From: Staphylococcus epidermidis
GTDB taxonomy: Bacteria > Bacillota > Bacilli > Staphylococcales > Staphylococcaceae
Direction: 5' to 3'
Length of the DNA stretch: 64,000 nt
Assembly (NCBI RefSeq): GCF_006742205.1
Contig: NZ_AP019721.1
Span: forward strand, 1,550,001-1,614,000
Position 1 is the stretch's first letter; each line of letters opens with the position of its first letter. Positions 17,983 to 28,611 of this stretch are shown here, piece after piece. Both the position numbers and the translations under genes were made by a program. Below the pieces are notes generated by a model. That model saw nothing but the letters and a program-made list of their open reading frames with translations, did no database searches and was not told where the DNA came from.

Positions 17983-19268
17983 CTATTTTCCATCTCCAAA
18001 CGACTATCAACAAGTTGGTCAAAGTTCAAGAATAATTCGGAAGTTTCATTTACACTCTCTAACGTAATATTTTCTACGATATCAAGCATATCAAATACAC
18101 TCACTCCCTCGAAATAGAGTTTTGCATATTGATTAGCAATATATTCTGGAGAATTTAAACTTGATATGAATTCTCCAATAAATTGCTTTTTCAACAAATC
18201 AAATGCTTCTTGATCTTTAAGGTTTCCTTTATATTTTCTTAATTCATCCATTATTAATTGTTTAAATAGATCAGGCTGTTGTGTTGCACTAGTAATAATT
18301 GAAAAACTGTAGCTCGGTTCCAATACAAATTGATAACCGAATGTTTCATCTATTAAATCTTTATTTAAAAGTTGTTGATAAAACTCCGTTTCCTCTCCAA
18401 AAACCAATTCGTAGAAAAATGTCATTTCCAAATCTCTTTGAACAAATTTAGTTGCACTTTCATCTAATGGTTCATTTTTAAAACCTAGCATCAATCGTGG
18501 TGACTGTAACTTCATTTTCTCAGAAACAAACCGTTGATTTATCTCTCTAGGCTCATCAATTTGCGCACGTTCAATACGTGGTTGATAAGTTTTATTTCTT
18601 TGATTTTCATGCTTTTCTACAAGTTTAATTATCGATTGAGGACTAACATCGCCTACCACAAACAACACCATATTAGAGGGATGATAAAATGTCTCATAGC
18701 ATAGATATAAATCATCTTTTGTTATTTCATAAATGCTTTCAACACTACCAGCGATATCCACCCGTATCGGGTGCTTGGAATACATAGCCCTTAAAGTATT
18801 AAACATTAATTTATATCCTGGTTGTTCCTGGTACATTTTAATTTCCTCAGCTATAATCCCTTTTTCTTTATTAACTGTTTCTTCAGTAAAATAAGGTGTT
18901 TCTACCATATTGAGGAGACGTTTAATGTTACTTTCAATATTACTTGTTGCGCTAAATAAATAACTCGTACGATCAAAGCTTGTAAAAGCATTAGCTTGCG
19001 CATTCTCTTCGGCAAATGCAGTAAATAAATCTTCATCTTCTTTTTCAAACAATTTATGTTCTAAAAAATGTGCCACACCGTCAGGAACTTTTACAAATTG
19101 CTGACTACCTATGGGCTTAAAATGATTGTCCAATGAACCAAACTGTGTTGTGTAGGTCACATACGTTTTTTGAAAACCAGGCTTAGGAATGATAAATAAT
19201 TTCAATCCATTATCAAACTCATGTTCGAAAACTTTCTCATCTATAAGTTCATATTGATGTGTTTTCAT
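17979..19268 (-). CDS. yfmH: M16 peptidase-like EF-P modification protein YfmH
   Basis: A 429-residue member of the M16 (pitrilysin/processing peptidase-like) family. The zinc motif HFLEH is intact at 67-71 with the downstream glutamate in EKGIIAEE near 141, so it may be the catalytic member of a pair. In Bacillus this protein (YmfH) is needed for the 5-aminopentanol modification of EF-P. It overlaps yfmF by one base and ymfI by four, so the three are translationally linked. What the peptidase acts on is not known. Confidence 0.9.
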   Translation of the reverse strand: MKTHQYELIDEKVFEHEFDNGLKLFIIPKPGFQKTYVTYTTQFGSLDNHFKPIGSQQFVKVPDGVAHFLEHKLFEKEDEDLFTAFAEENAQANAFTSFDRTSYLFSATSNIESNIKRLLNMVETPYFTEETVNKEKGIIAEEIKMYQEQPGYKLMFNTLRAMYSKHPIRVDIAGSVESIYEITKDDLYLCYETFYHPSNMVLFVVGDVSPQSIIKLVEKHENQRNKTYQPRIERAQIDEPREINQRFVSEKMKLQSPRLMLGFKNEPLDESATKFVQRDLEMTFFYELVFGEETEFYQQLLNKDLIDETFGYQFVLEPSYSFSIITSATQQPDLFKQLIMDELRKYKGNLKDQEAFDLLKKQFIGEFISSLNSPEYIANQYAKLYFEGVSVFDMLDIVENITLESVNETSELFLNFDQLVDSRLEMENR

Positions 19269-20539
19269 CAGTGTTGGTCTCCTTTCGTTAGTACATAAAT
19301 TGTATCTAGAACAGCTTCATTTGCCAATTTAATAACATCTTTTTTCGTCACTTGATTAACTGCATTTATAAAATCTTGATCAGTTTGCTGTCGGTTTAAT
19401 AATAATTGATTATGTAGTATTTCAATTATACTTTTAGGTCTATCTGATGCTTCGTGTCTATGGGAAATAATGATTTTTTTAGCTAATTCAATTTTATTAG
19501 AATCAAAATCTCCATTTTTTATCTTATCAAACTCTTTGATGACAGTATCTTTTGCTTGCTCATATTTCTCAGCAGAAACACCACTTAAAACAAATAAAAA
19601 TCCGTTTTTACCATCAATTTGTGAATGTATAGAGTATGCCAAACTTTGCTTTTCTCTGACTTCATTAAATAGTACTGAGGAAGGATCTCCTCCAAACATC
19701 ATATTTAATACTATAAATGCATAGTAATTACTTTTCCCATAATAAGATGGAAAGCGATATCCCAAATTCAATTTAGCTTGGTCAACATCGTCTTTTTCAA
19801 TTATATATTGCGGTTGATCAAAAGAAGGTGTGATTTCAGTACTTTCTTTATTTTCTAAATAGAAAGGCTTAATTGCAAACTTATCTAGAATTAGTTGCGT
19901 TACTTCCTCTTTGTTAATATTTCCTACAACATATATGGCACAATCATCATTTTGTACCATGGATAGATATGTATCGTATAGACTTTCAGAAGTCACTTGT
20001 GGAATTTGTTCTAATTGACCTGTCGCTATATATCGATAGGGTTCTTGTTTAAACATATAATTCATTAACTGAAGAAATGAATACTGTGCTTTATTATCTT
20101 CCATTGCTTCAAGTTTTTTGCTAAGTAAAGACTTTTCTTGAGCTACATATGTATGATCAAAGCATCTATCTTTGATTAATGGATTCCAAATTATTTCTTT
20201 TAACGTATCTAATCCCTTTTCAAATAAAGGGGTTTTATCTTTTAAGAATTTTTCATTAACTACTTCTAATGAGATTGTAATAACATGCTTATCTTTAAAC
20301 TTAGAAACAAAACTATTAACATAGGCGCCATACAATTCTGATAACTGTTTATTTAAAGTTTTATCGGTGGGCCATTGTTGTGTTGCACGAACTAATACTT
20401 TACTTAAAATTGAACGTGAAGTAATTGTTTTATAGTTTAATGGTGCCATAAATTTAAATGTAATTGTCGTTGTTTTAAATTTATCGGTAGGCAAAACATT
20501 GACTCGAACTTTTGTGTTATCTTGATTGAATCTCTTCAA
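19268..20539 (-). CDS. yfmF: M16-like EF-P modification protein YfmF (inactive partner)
   Basis: A 423-residue M16-family protein. It lacks the HxxEH zinc motif seen in YfmH: the matching N-terminal region reads SRSILSKVLVRATQ. It therefore resembles the non-catalytic partner of M16 heterodimers. The C-terminal half keeps the glycine-rich and arginine features of the family (GYRFPSYYG, NEVREKQSLAYS). The start is TTG at 20539, eight bases after AGGAGG. In Bacillus YmfF is also required for EF-P modification. It follows ymfC by 30 bases. Confidence 0.9.
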   Translation of the reverse strand: MKRFNQDNTKVRVNVLPTDKFKTTTITFKFMAPLNYKTITSRSILSKVLVRATQQWPTDKTLNKQLSELYGAYVNSFVSKFKDKHVITISLEVVNEKFLKDKTPLFEKGLDTLKEIIWNPLIKDRCFDHTYVAQEKSLLSKKLEAMEDNKAQYSFLQLMNYMFKQEPYRYIATGQLEQIPQVTSESLYDTYLSMVQNDDCAIYVVGNINKEEVTQLILDKFAIKPFYLENKESTEITPSFDQPQYIIEKDDVDQAKLNLGYRFPSYYGKSNYYAFIVLNMMFGGDPSSVLFNEVREKQSLAYSIHSQIDGKNGFLFVLSGVSAEKYEQAKDTVIKEFDKIKNGDFDSNKIELAKKIIISHRHEASDRPKSIIEILHNQLLLNRQQTDQDFINAVNQVTKKDVIKLANEAVLDTIYVLTKGDQH

Positions 20540-20569
20540 AATCTAACCTCCTGGTTTTAATATGACAAT

Positions 20570-21283
20570 TTATTCACTTTTAGTAATAGTGAATTTAACT
20601 AAACTACTCTTAATATAATTTAAAGAATACAAAATTGGTTGATGCTTTTCGTCATAATGTACTACTTTAAGTAACATAAGCCCTTCGTGAGGTGAAGCAT
20701 TAAGCACTTCAGAGATATGGGGTTCGTAACTAATTGCTTCTAAATCCATTTCTGCATGCATGATTTGATGATTTGTAGATGCTTTAATAGCTTCTAACAT
20801 TGAACCACTACTCTGTTGATAATCTGTACAAGTTAGATAAGTTTTTGCTATTTTGTCTAAACAATATACGACAGGCTTATGATTAGCAGTCCTTAGTCTC
20901 TCAATAATTGTTATAGGTTCTTTTGTTTCTATACCTAAATGTTCAGCATCTAAAATAGTTGCAGGTTGCTCGTCAAGATTCAGATATTCTGTTCCTGCTT
21001 CATAACCCGCTTCTTTAATCATAGTCCCTATACTAATAATTTTATTTAACGGGTAATAGAAAGGGGGCTTTACTTTTACGCTAGTCCCCTCTTCAAAATT
21101 ATCCGTTACTACTTGTTCAGTAATCAACTCATCTATACCATCATAAACATCATCTGTTTTAACATTTAATGCTCTCGCAATTGACAAATTACTAGGTAAT
21201 TTACTTCCATTGGTTAGTTCACCATCTTTGATTAAATTTAAAATGTATTGTTTTACTCTATAGATTGCACTCATTTCCGACAT
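20570..21283 (-). CDS. ymfC: GntR family regulator with UTRA domain (YmfC-like)
   Basis: A 237-residue regulator with an N-terminal winged helix of the GntR type (residues about 5-75, with SKLPSNLSIARALNV) and a C-terminal UTRA effector-binding domain (about 90-230). The DNA-recognition part is somewhat degenerate, lacking the usual LPSER motif (LPSNL here). The effector is unknown. It starts two bases after spoIIIE and has the same neighbours as Bacillus ymfC, so it may regulate this operon or act elsewhere. Confidence 0.87.
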   Translation of the reverse strand: MSEMSAIYRVKQYILNLIKDGELTNGSKLPSNLSIARALNVKTDDVYDGIDELITEQVVTDNFEEGTSVKVKPPFYYPLNKIISIGTMIKEAGYEAGTEYLNLDEQPATILDAEHLGIETKEPITIIERLRTANHKPVVYCLDKIAKTYLTCTDYQQSSGSMLEAIKASTNHQIMHAEMDLEAISYEPHISEVLNASPHEGLMLLKVVHYDEKHQPILYSLNYIKSSLVKFTITKSE

Positions 21284-21285
21284 TT

Positions 21286-23679
21286 TTACACCTCGTCATT
21301 TTCTAAATCAACTAATATTTGTCTAGGTTTACTTCCTTTTTGTGGACCAATAACTTGGTTACGTTCCAAATCATCCATGAGCCTTGAAGCTCGATTATAA
21401 CCGATTCTAAATTGTCGTTGTAATAAAGAAGTACTAGCTTTTTGCTTTTCTATTACAAATAAATAAGCTTCATCATATAAAGCATCCTCACTCTTCATTT
21501 CTGATTTATCTACAGGTGCATCTGGTTCCATTTCTTTAACATAATTTGCTTTCTGTTGCTCTACAACATAATTAACAACATCTTGCACTTCTTGATCACT
21601 TAAAAAAGCACCTTGAATTCGGGTTGTAGTAGATTCTCCGTTACCAACATATAGCATATCACCTTTACCAAGTAGCTTTTCAGCTCCACCAGCACCAATT
21701 ATTGTTCTAGAGTCAGTTTGAGAACTTACAGCGAACGCAATTCTTGATGGAATGTTATTTTTAATAATACCAGTAATAACATCAACGGAAGGTCTTTGAG
21801 TAGCTACAATTAAGTGTATACCCGCTGCTCTAGCCATTTGAGTAATACGTTGGATAGCATTTTCTACTTCTTTACCTGCAACCATCATTAAATCAGCCAA
21901 TTCATCCACTATTACGACGATATACGGTAACTCAGGTTGTTTTTCATCAAGTTCTTCATTCTGTTTGCGTATATATTGGTTATATCCTTCAATATTTCGT
22001 GTCGATGAATGTTGAAACAAATCATAACGACGTTCCATTTCTGAAACAATTTTTTCTAAAGCTTGAGACGCTTTATGTGGGTTTGTTACAACCGGTATAA
22101 GTAAATGAGGAATACCATTGTAAACATTTAACTCTACCATTTTAGGATCGATTAACATAAGTTTAACTTCGTGCGGTTTTGTGTTGAGTAATATACTCGT
22201 TATAATACCATTAATACAAACTGATTTACCGCTTCCTGTTGAACCAGCAACGAGTAAGTGAGGCATTTCATTTAATTGAATTGATATTGGATCACCAGAA
22301 ATATCTCTACCAATGCCGACTTCTAATTTATACTTAGATGGGAACTTATCTTCTAAAACTTCTTTTAGAGTGACAAGTGAGATTTTATCATTGGGAACCT
22401 CAATTCCTACCGCAGAGCGACCTGGAATAGGTGCTTCTATTCGTACATCTTTCGCAGCCAAAGCTAATGCAATGTCATTATGGAGATTGACTATTTTACT
22501 TACTTTAACACCTTGCGCTGGTTGAATTTCATATTGCGTAACTGCAGGACCGATTTTAATTTGTGTTACTTTAGCATTAACTCCAAAGTTTTTTAGTGTA
22601 GATTCTAAAACCTGACCTTTACGTTGGACTTCAGCTTTTGAAGTAGTTTTTTGTTTAGTAGGCTGTTTTAATAAGGATAAAGGTGGCACCGTATACTCAA
22701 TATTGGCTTCTTCACCAGCTTCAGATATTGAGCCTTCAGCCTGACTTTGTTGTTGATTGTTTTCAGCGGTTGTAGATGGCTGATTATTATTTATTGATTG
22801 ATTTTTGGTACTTGGTAATGATTGTTGAAATTGTTCATTATCCAAAACACGTTTTTGACGTTGGTTAGCAGTATTTGGTCTTTTATCTTCTTGCTCATTA
22901 TGACCATATATTGGAATATCGTCTGACTGAGAAATCTCTGGAAAATCACTAACATCTTTAATGACATTATTATTCTGACGTGATTTTTTTTGTTTTTTTC
23001 GTTCAATTTTTGCCTCTTTTAATTGGGCTTTTTCTTCTTTTTTAATCTTATTTTGTTCTCTTTTTTGTTTTATTGACTCAGATGCATGATTACTTGATGA
23101 CTTGAGGTTGTCGAATAAACTTTTTGTAACATCTCTATGTCTTAAATTAAGTAATAAAATGAAACTCGAAGCTAGTAATAGGATAGTAATTATTATTACA
23201 CCTACAATAGATATGAGAGGTATAAATAGTTTAAGTAAATAAAAACCTATTAAGCCTCCCCCAAAATTTGGAAAATGTGTTTGTTCATAAGCTTTATAAA
23301 CAAAGGACAGTACAGGCTCTCTTTGAGAAGTGATATTATGTGAAAAATGAAAATACAATTGCGCTATAAATAACAAAGCTAATTGTAAAACTATTGCACC
23401 GATACTACGTCGAGTTCTAGGTATTTGCTTAGAGTATGTTATAAAAATTGTTGCAATAAGTACTAAAATATAAGTTAAATATCGACTCATACCAAAAAGA
23501 TAATTAAAAAAGCTATCAATCATTCTACCAATGATTCCTAATTGAAAAGCGCCTAGTATAATAAGAATTACTACAATTATTGAGAATATATATCTTAAAG
23601 GCGTTTCATTTTGCTTTTTTTTATTCGTTTTTTTATTACCCTTTCTCTTCGTCGATGTTCTTTTTTTTGCTTGTGGCAA
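21286..23679 (-). CDS. spoIIIE: DNA translocase SpoIIIE/FtsK
   Basis: A 797-residue membrane ATPase that pumps chromosomal DNA through the closing septum. It has four membrane segments (about 28-50, 66-84, 94-112 and 147-178), a low-complexity linker rich in Gln and Asn (about 200-345), a RecA-like motor with Walker A GSTGSGKS at 479-486, and a C-terminal winged-helix gamma domain that reads orienting sequences. Position before ymfC and length mark it as the SpoIIIE paralogue rather than the longer staphylococcal FtsK. The start is TTG at 23679 after AAGGTG, six bases upstream. It heads the eight-gene unit ending at pgsA. Confidence 0.95.
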   Translation of the reverse strand: MPQAKKRTSTKRKGNKKTNKKKQNETPLRYIFSIIVVILIILGAFQLGIIGRMIDSFFNYLFGMSRYLTYILVLIATIFITYSKQIPRTRRSIGAIVLQLALLFIAQLYFHFSHNITSQREPVLSFVYKAYEQTHFPNFGGGLIGFYLLKLFIPLISIVGVIIITILLLASSFILLLNLRHRDVTKSLFDNLKSSSNHASESIKQKREQNKIKKEEKAQLKEAKIERKKQKKSRQNNNVIKDVSDFPEISQSDDIPIYGHNEQEDKRPNTANQRQKRVLDNEQFQQSLPSTKNQSINNNQPSTTAENNQQQSQAEGSISEAGEEANIEYTVPPLSLLKQPTKQKTTSKAEVQRKGQVLESTLKNFGVNAKVTQIKIGPAVTQYEIQPAQGVKVSKIVNLHNDIALALAAKDVRIEAPIPGRSAVGIEVPNDKISLVTLKEVLEDKFPSKYKLEVGIGRDISGDPISIQLNEMPHLLVAGSTGSGKSVCINGIITSILLNTKPHEVKLMLIDPKMVELNVYNGIPHLLIPVVTNPHKASQALEKIVSEMERRYDLFQHSSTRNIEGYNQYIRKQNEELDEKQPELPYIVVIVDELADLMMVAGKEVENAIQRITQMARAAGIHLIVATQRPSVDVITGIIKNNIPSRIAFAVSSQTDSRTIIGAGGAEKLLGKGDMLYVGNGESTTTRIQGAFLSDQEVQDVVNYVVEQQKANYVKEMEPDAPVDKSEMKSEDALYDEAYLFVIEKQKASTSLLQRQFRIGYNRASRLMDDLERNQVIGPQKGSKPRQILVDLENDEV

Positions 23680-23772
23680 TACCTACACCTTCTTTTTTAA
23701 TCTCTCATCATTACTATATTTAGAGTATTCATCCCATTTGAATATATACTTATATGTATTTTTAATAAGATG

Positions 23773-23925
23773 AAAGAGGCAAGAACAACTTAGATTATTT
23801 AGATTCACTTTCATATTTACCAAACTCTAAGATTTTAGAAACTGATAAATAATTAAAAGAAAAACTAATTGTTGAACAAAGTCATTAAACATGATTTTGC
23901 TTTACTAAATTGTCCCAACCTCTTT
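23773..23925. repeat. imperfect inverted repeat in the rnjB-spoIIIE gap
   Basis: Arms of 16 bases at 23773-23788 and 23910-23925 share 12 positions, with seven perfect outer pairs (AAAGAGG and CCTCTTT), around 121 bases of AT-rich DNA without a coding signal. It might be a long-range terminator for rnjB, or the trace of a small palindromic repeat; the GTTGGGACA part resembles a staphylococcal intergenic repeat (recalled). Confidence 0.35.
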
Positions 23926-23944
23926 AAATATTATTCTATTAAGA

Positions 23945-25618
23945 TTAGATCTCCGATATGACTGGAATAATCATTGGACGGCGTTTTGTACTCTCAAATA
24001 GTAACTTACTGATTTGATCTCTCATATTTTGCTTGATTTCTGACCATTCTATTCGTTTTTCTTGAAGACCTTCCTCTACAATTTTACGTACTTTTTCTTC
24101 AGCCTCTTTCAAAAGTTCTTCACTTTCTCTAACATAGACGAAGCCTCTTGATTGAATTTCAGGTCCTGCAGCAATACGTCGATTTTTAGGATCTAATGTC
24201 ACAACCGCAATAAAAATACCGTCTTCGGCTAATAGATGTCTGTCTCTTAATACGATATTACCTACGTCACCAACGCCAATCCCATCAATAAGTATATTAC
24301 CTGATTGAACTTTTTCATTTAAAATCATATCTTTACCGTTATAACTAATCACGTCGCCTTTTTCAACTAAGAAAATTTTCTCAGGTGCTACACCGGTTTC
24401 TGCTGCTAATTTGGCATGTGCAATCTGCATTTTAAATTCACCTTGAACAGGTACAAAATATTCAGGTTTCATAATATTTAACATCATTTTCAATTCTTCC
24501 ATACAACCATGACTTGACGCATGAATTTTCTTGTTGTTTGGAATTATATGTGCTCCAGCACGCACTAACTCATTTAATGTATCTGCAATAATAACCTCCA
24601 TATTAGCTGAAGCAGTAATTGCTAGGAATATTGAATCTCCTTCTTCTATGTTCATAATTTTATGCTTTTTGCGAGCCATTTGACTTAATGCTTCTACTGG
24701 TTCACCTTGCATACCTGTAGCAATAATAATCACTTCATTTTTAGGATAATTTTCCACTTCGTTAATAGGTATTAATAAATCTTTTGGTATATCAAAGTAT
24801 CCCATTTTACGTGCTATGTTAAACGAACTTTCAAGTGAACGACCTAAAAATGACACTTTACGATTAAGTTGACTTGCAATGTTAAGCACTTGTTGAATAC
24901 GAACGAAGTTTGAAGCATAGCATGATACAATAAGTCTACCTTTAACCTTGGCAAAAGCATCATACATGTGATGTTCAATAATATTTTCAGGCGTGTTATA
25001 TCCAGGCTTTTCAGCTTCTGTTGAATCACTGATTAATGCGAACACACCCTCATCACCAATTTCTGCCATTCGTTTCAAGTCTGGAGCATAATGTCCATGC
25101 AAACTTTGATCAAACTTAAACTCTCCAGTATAAACTATAGAACCATACGAAGTATGAATACATACGCCTAAGCTATCAGGAATGCTATGTGTCGTATTAA
25201 AGAAACTCACGTTAACATTTTTAAATCTCATAATTGAATCATGGTTTACAGTATAGTAACGTACTTTCTTTTTAATATTTCGGGCCTTCATTGCTTCTTT
25301 AACAAGTGCGATTGTCAATTTAGAACCATAAACTGGTGCATCGATTTGTTCTAACACATAACTTACTGCGCCTATAGCATGTTCATGACCGTGTGTAAGA
25401 AATATTCCTTTTAATCTTTCTTTGTTTTCAATGACATATTGAATGTCAGGAATAACGATATCTACCCCAAGCATTTCATCTTCTGGGAACATTAATCCTG
25501 CATCCAACATAAACATTTCATCGTCTACTTCAACGATGTACATATTTTTAGCGATTTCGCCTACTCCACCGAGTGGAATAATACGAATATCTTTATTTTT
25601 TTTCTTTATTAAACTCAA
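23945..25618 (-). CDS. rnjB: ribonuclease J2
   Basis: A metallo-beta-lactamase/beta-CASP ribonuclease that pairs with RNase J1 for 5'-3' RNA decay. The start is TTG at 25618, seven bases after AGGAGG, giving 557 residues; the frame remains open upstream to 25663, but that stretch covers the ribosome site. The metal motif HxHxDH is altered: residues 76-81 read HGHEHA. Other family motifs stay ([18 protein letters not shown]), while the late HVSGH motif reads HASSH. It therefore looks structurally complete but catalytically weak, as reported for staphylococcal J2. A promoter and a palindrome lie directly upstream. Confidence 0.94.
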   Translation of the reverse strand: MSLIKKKNKDIRIIPLGGVGEIAKNMYIVEVDDEMFMLDAGLMFPEDEMLGVDIVIPDIQYVIENKERLKGIFLTHGHEHAIGAVSYVLEQIDAPVYGSKLTIALVKEAMKARNIKKKVRYYTVNHDSIMRFKNVNVSFFNTTHSIPDSLGVCIHTSYGSIVYTGEFKFDQSLHGHYAPDLKRMAEIGDEGVFALISDSTEAEKPGYNTPENIIEHHMYDAFAKVKGRLIVSCYASNFVRIQQVLNIASQLNRKVSFLGRSLESSFNIARKMGYFDIPKDLLIPINEVENYPKNEVIIIATGMQGEPVEALSQMARKKHKIMNIEEGDSIFLAITASANMEVIIADTLNELVRAGAHIIPNNKKIHASSHGCMEELKMMLNIMKPEYFVPVQGEFKMQIAHAKLAAETGVAPEKIFLVEKGDVISYNGKDMILNEKVQSGNILIDGIGVGDVGNIVLRDRHLLAEDGIFIAVVTLDPKNRRIAAGPEIQSRGFVYVRESEELLKEAEEKVRKIVEEGLQEKRIEWSEIKQNMRDQISKLLFESTKRRPMIIPVISEI

Positions 25619-25631
25619 AATGTTACCTCCT

Positions 25632-25670
25632 ATAAATAGTGACCCGTCCATATATAAACTCACTATTTAT
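25632..25670 (-). repeat. 10-base inverted repeat abutting the rnjB ribosome site
   Basis: ATAAATAGTG (25632-25641) and CACTATTTAT (25661-25670) are perfect inverted copies separated by 19 bases. One arm touches AGGAGG of rnjB and the other overlaps the predicted -10 box. It could be an operator or an RNA hairpin masking the ribosome site. Confidence 0.75.
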
Positions 25671-25697
25671 TATAAGTTAAAACGACCTTGATGTACA
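25669..25697 (-). promoter_or_regulatory. candidate rnjB promoter
   Basis: TGTACA (25697-25692) and a perfect TATAAT (25674-25669) are 17 bases apart on the minus strand, predicting a leader of about 45 bases before the TTG start. Confidence 0.65.
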
Positions 25698-25905
25698 CTA
25701 TTATTGCACTGTTATACCATTTGATTATTGAGATTATATTTTTTAAGATTAATATTTTTATCATATTTAATAAAGCAATTGTCGCATGTACATACTAAAT
25801 ATTACTTTTACTTATTAAATGATTTTAATTGAATATATGTTTTTCAGTCACCATATAACATCACTAACAAAATACATTTATCTCACTGAATAGTCATATT
25901 AAAAT

Positions 25906-25943
25906 AAAAAAACTGCTCGCAAAGCATTTAGCTTTGTCGGCAG
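25906..25943 (-). terminator. intrinsic terminator of pnp
   Basis: A stem of about 12 pairs with one mismatch (25913-25925 with 25931-25943) and a five-base loop; the minus strand continues TTTTTTT. It lies about 40 bases after the pnp stop. Confidence 0.88.
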
Positions 25944-25985
25944 CTTTTTACAGAACAAATACATTAAGTTCATATATGATACATT

Positions 25986-28091
25986 TTAATTTTTAGATTG
26001 CTCTAATACTTTATGTGACGCATTAACGCGACCTTGTTTATCGATTTCAGTAATTTTCACTTCAATTGTATCTCCAATTTTAAGAACATCTTCTACTTTA
26101 TTAATTCTTTCTTGTGAAATTTGAGAAATGTGTAATAACGCGTCTTTACCAGGGAACAATTCAACGAAAGCACCATACTTTTCAATACGTTTTACTTTAG
26201 CATGATATACTTGTCCAACTTCCGCTTCGCGTGTAATATCTTCGATAATTTCTTTTGCACGGTTAATCATCGCTTGATCTACAGCACCTATAAAGATTGT
26301 ACCATCTTGTTCAATATCTAATTTAACTCCAGTTTCGTCGATAATTTCATTGATTTTCTTACCACCTGGTCCAATCACGTCTCGAATTTTATCTGGATTA
26401 ATACTCATAGTTACCACTTTTGGTGCGTAAGCACTTAATTCTTCGCGTGGTTGTTCAATCGTGTGAAGCATATGATCCATAATAGCTAATCGTCCTTGAC
26501 GCGCTTGTTCTAGTGCTTCTTCAATAACTTCTCGAGTTAAACCATCAATTTTAATATCCATTTGAATCGCAGTAATACCGTCTTTAGTACCTGCTACTTT
26601 GAAGTCCATATCACCTAATGCATCTTCCATTCCTTGAATATCAGTTAAAATTGTATAGCTATCGTCACGCGTTACTAGTCCCATTGCAATCCCTGCGACT
26701 GGCGCTTTAATTGGTACACCGGCATCCATTAATGCTAATGTTGAACCACAAATCGATGCTTGAGATGATGAACCGTTAGACTCTAATACTTCACTTACAA
26801 TACGAATTGTATAAGGGAAATCTTGAGTATCAGGTATAATGTAACGTAATGCTCTTTCACCAAGCGCACCATGCCCAATCTCACGTCTACCAGGTGCACG
26901 TACAGGGCCAGTTTCTCCTACAGAGAAATTAGGAAAGTTATAATGATGCATAAAACGTTTTTCTACCTCAGGTCCTAAACCATCAATTAATTGATAATCT
27001 CCAAGTGCGCCTAAAGTTAAAACTGAAAGTGCTTGTGTCTGACCACGAGTAAATAAACCTGACCCATGAGCTCTTGGTAACAAACCAACTTCTGATTCAA
27101 GAGGTCTTATTTCATCTACTTTACGTCCATCAGGTCGTATTTTTTCATCTGCAATTAGACGTCTTACTTCTTCTTTAATTAAGTCATTTAGAATTGCATA
27201 AACTTCTTTAACAAGCGTTTCATTTTCAGGATCTTCTTCATCTAGAAAATGACCAACAACTTCTTCTTTCAGAGCATCTAAGTTTTCATCTCGTTGTTGC
27301 TTATCGAAAGTTAAAACCGTGTCCTTAAGTCCTTTATCTTCAGTTAAACTTTTTACTTTTTCAACTAAATCTTCGTCTCTTTCCACCGGTACAAATTCTT
27401 GTTTTATCGGTTGAATGTGATCGATGATTTCTTGTTGGAATGCAACAAGTCGTTTGATTTCCTCGTGTCCGAAGAAAATAGCCTCAAGCATCTCACTCTC
27501 AGTAATTTCACTTGCGCCTGCTTCAACCATGTTTACCGCATCTTTATGACCAGCAACTTCTAAATCTAATCTAGAAATTTCTTTATCAGCGACGGAAGGA
27601 TTAATGACATATTTGCCATCGATATAACCTACATTTACACCTGCGATGGGACCTTGGAATGGAATATCTGAAACACTTAACGCCATCGAAGAACCAATCA
27701 TTGCTGCCATTTCTGGTGAGCAATCTGGATCAGCACTTAAGACAATATTCATGATTTGTACGTCATGTCTATATCCTTTTGGAAACAGTGGACGAATAGG
27801 TCTATCAATGAGACGAGCTGTTAACGTTGCTTCATCACCAGGGCGACCTTCTCTTTTTTTGAATCCTCCTGGTATTTTACCAGCAGCATACATTTTTTCT
27901 TCGTAATTTACAGTTAATGGGAAAAAATCGCCATCTCTAGGTTCTTTAGAAGCAGTTGCAGTTGATAGGACAACTGTATCTCCATAACGCACTAAAACAG
28001 CACCATTAGCTTGCTTTGCTAATTGTCCTGTCTCAATAGTTAAAGAACGCCCAGCCCATTCAGTTTTAAAAACTTTCTTCTCTTGAGACAT
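25986..28091 (-). CDS. pnp: polyribonucleotide nucleotidyltransferase (PNPase)
   Basis: PNPase degrades RNA from the 3' end with phosphate and can add tails in reverse. The 701 residues hold two RNase PH-like domains joined by a helical linker, a KH domain (with [10 protein letters not shown], about residues 555-620) and a C-terminal S1 domain ([17 protein letters not shown]). It follows rpsO after a hairpin, the order conserved in Bacillus and enteric bacteria, so part of its message probably comes by read-through. Start ATG at 28091 with GAGAGGAG upstream. The next gene downstream, rnjB, is another RNase. Confidence 0.97.
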
Positions 28092-28173
28092 TATGAATCT
28101 CCTCTCTTAATTCTAATATTTATATCATATCATTTATTTAACTGATTTTATATTTTTTATTATGATACATAAT

Positions 28174-28207
28174 AAAAAAAGGAAAGTACCATCCATGGTG
28201 CTTTCCT
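28174..28207 (-). terminator. terminator or attenuator between rpsO and pnp
   Basis: GGAAAGTACCAT and ATGGTGCTTTCC (28181-28192 and 28196-28207) pair with one mismatch-like wobble and a short loop; the minus strand continues with TTTTTTT. It lies 16 bases after the rpsO stop. Confidence 0.88.
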
Positions 28208-28222
28208 AATTCTATATTAAGA

Positions 28223-28492
28223 TTAACGACGAATACCTAATGATTTAATTAATTCACGGTAACGTTGAATATCTTTACTACGTAAGTAGTTTAATAAGTG
28301 ACGACGACGACCTACCATTTTCAATAAACCACGACGTGAATGGTGGTCTTTCTTGTGTTCACGTAAATGCTCATTTAATGCAGTAATTTCTGCAGTTAAT
28401 ACAGCGATTTGGACTTCTGGTGAACCAGTATCAGTTTCGTGCACACGATATTCTTTAATTAATTCATCTTTACGTTGTTGTGAAATTGCCAT
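28223..28492 (-). CDS. rpsO: 30S ribosomal protein S15
   Basis: S15 binds 16S rRNA early in small-subunit assembly. The 89 residues are a full-length match to the family ([52 protein letters not shown]). I chose ATG at 28492, eight bases after GGAGG; the frame also has a TTG two codons earlier. It has its own promoter within the ribF-rpsO gap and a roughly 85-base leader with a small hairpin, where self-regulation by S15 would be expected. Confidence 0.98.
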
Positions 28493-28541
28493 TATCAATT
28501 TCCTCCTTAATTATAATTTAACTCCTTAATCTGAGTGAGGC

Positions 28542-28555
28542 GTCGGAGAATCGAC
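28542..28555 (-). promoter_or_regulatory. possible S15-responsive leader hairpin
   Basis: GTCG and CGAC pair around a six-base loop in the rpsO leader, 50 bases before the start codon. S15 is known to control its own mRNA in several bacteria; this small stem is only a candidate part of such a site. Confidence 0.3.
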
Positions 28556-28579
28556 CTACTAAGAAAAAGGTATATCTAG

Positions 28580-28609
28580 AGAATAAGAATAATCTTGTAT
28601 CTCTGTCAA
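28580..28609 (-). promoter_or_regulatory. rpsO promoter
   Basis: A perfect TTGACA (28609-28604) and TATTCT (28585-28580) are 18 bases apart on the minus strand. The -35 element almost touches the ribF stop. Confidence 0.7.
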
Positions 28610-28611
28610 CT

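Larger units (their letters stand above)
25619..25985. other. intergenic stretch between pnp and rnjB
   Basis: This 367-base gap holds the pnp terminator (25911-25943), about 200 bases of AT-rich DNA without a visible gene, and the rnjB promoter with its 10-base inverted repeat. Confidence 0.65.
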
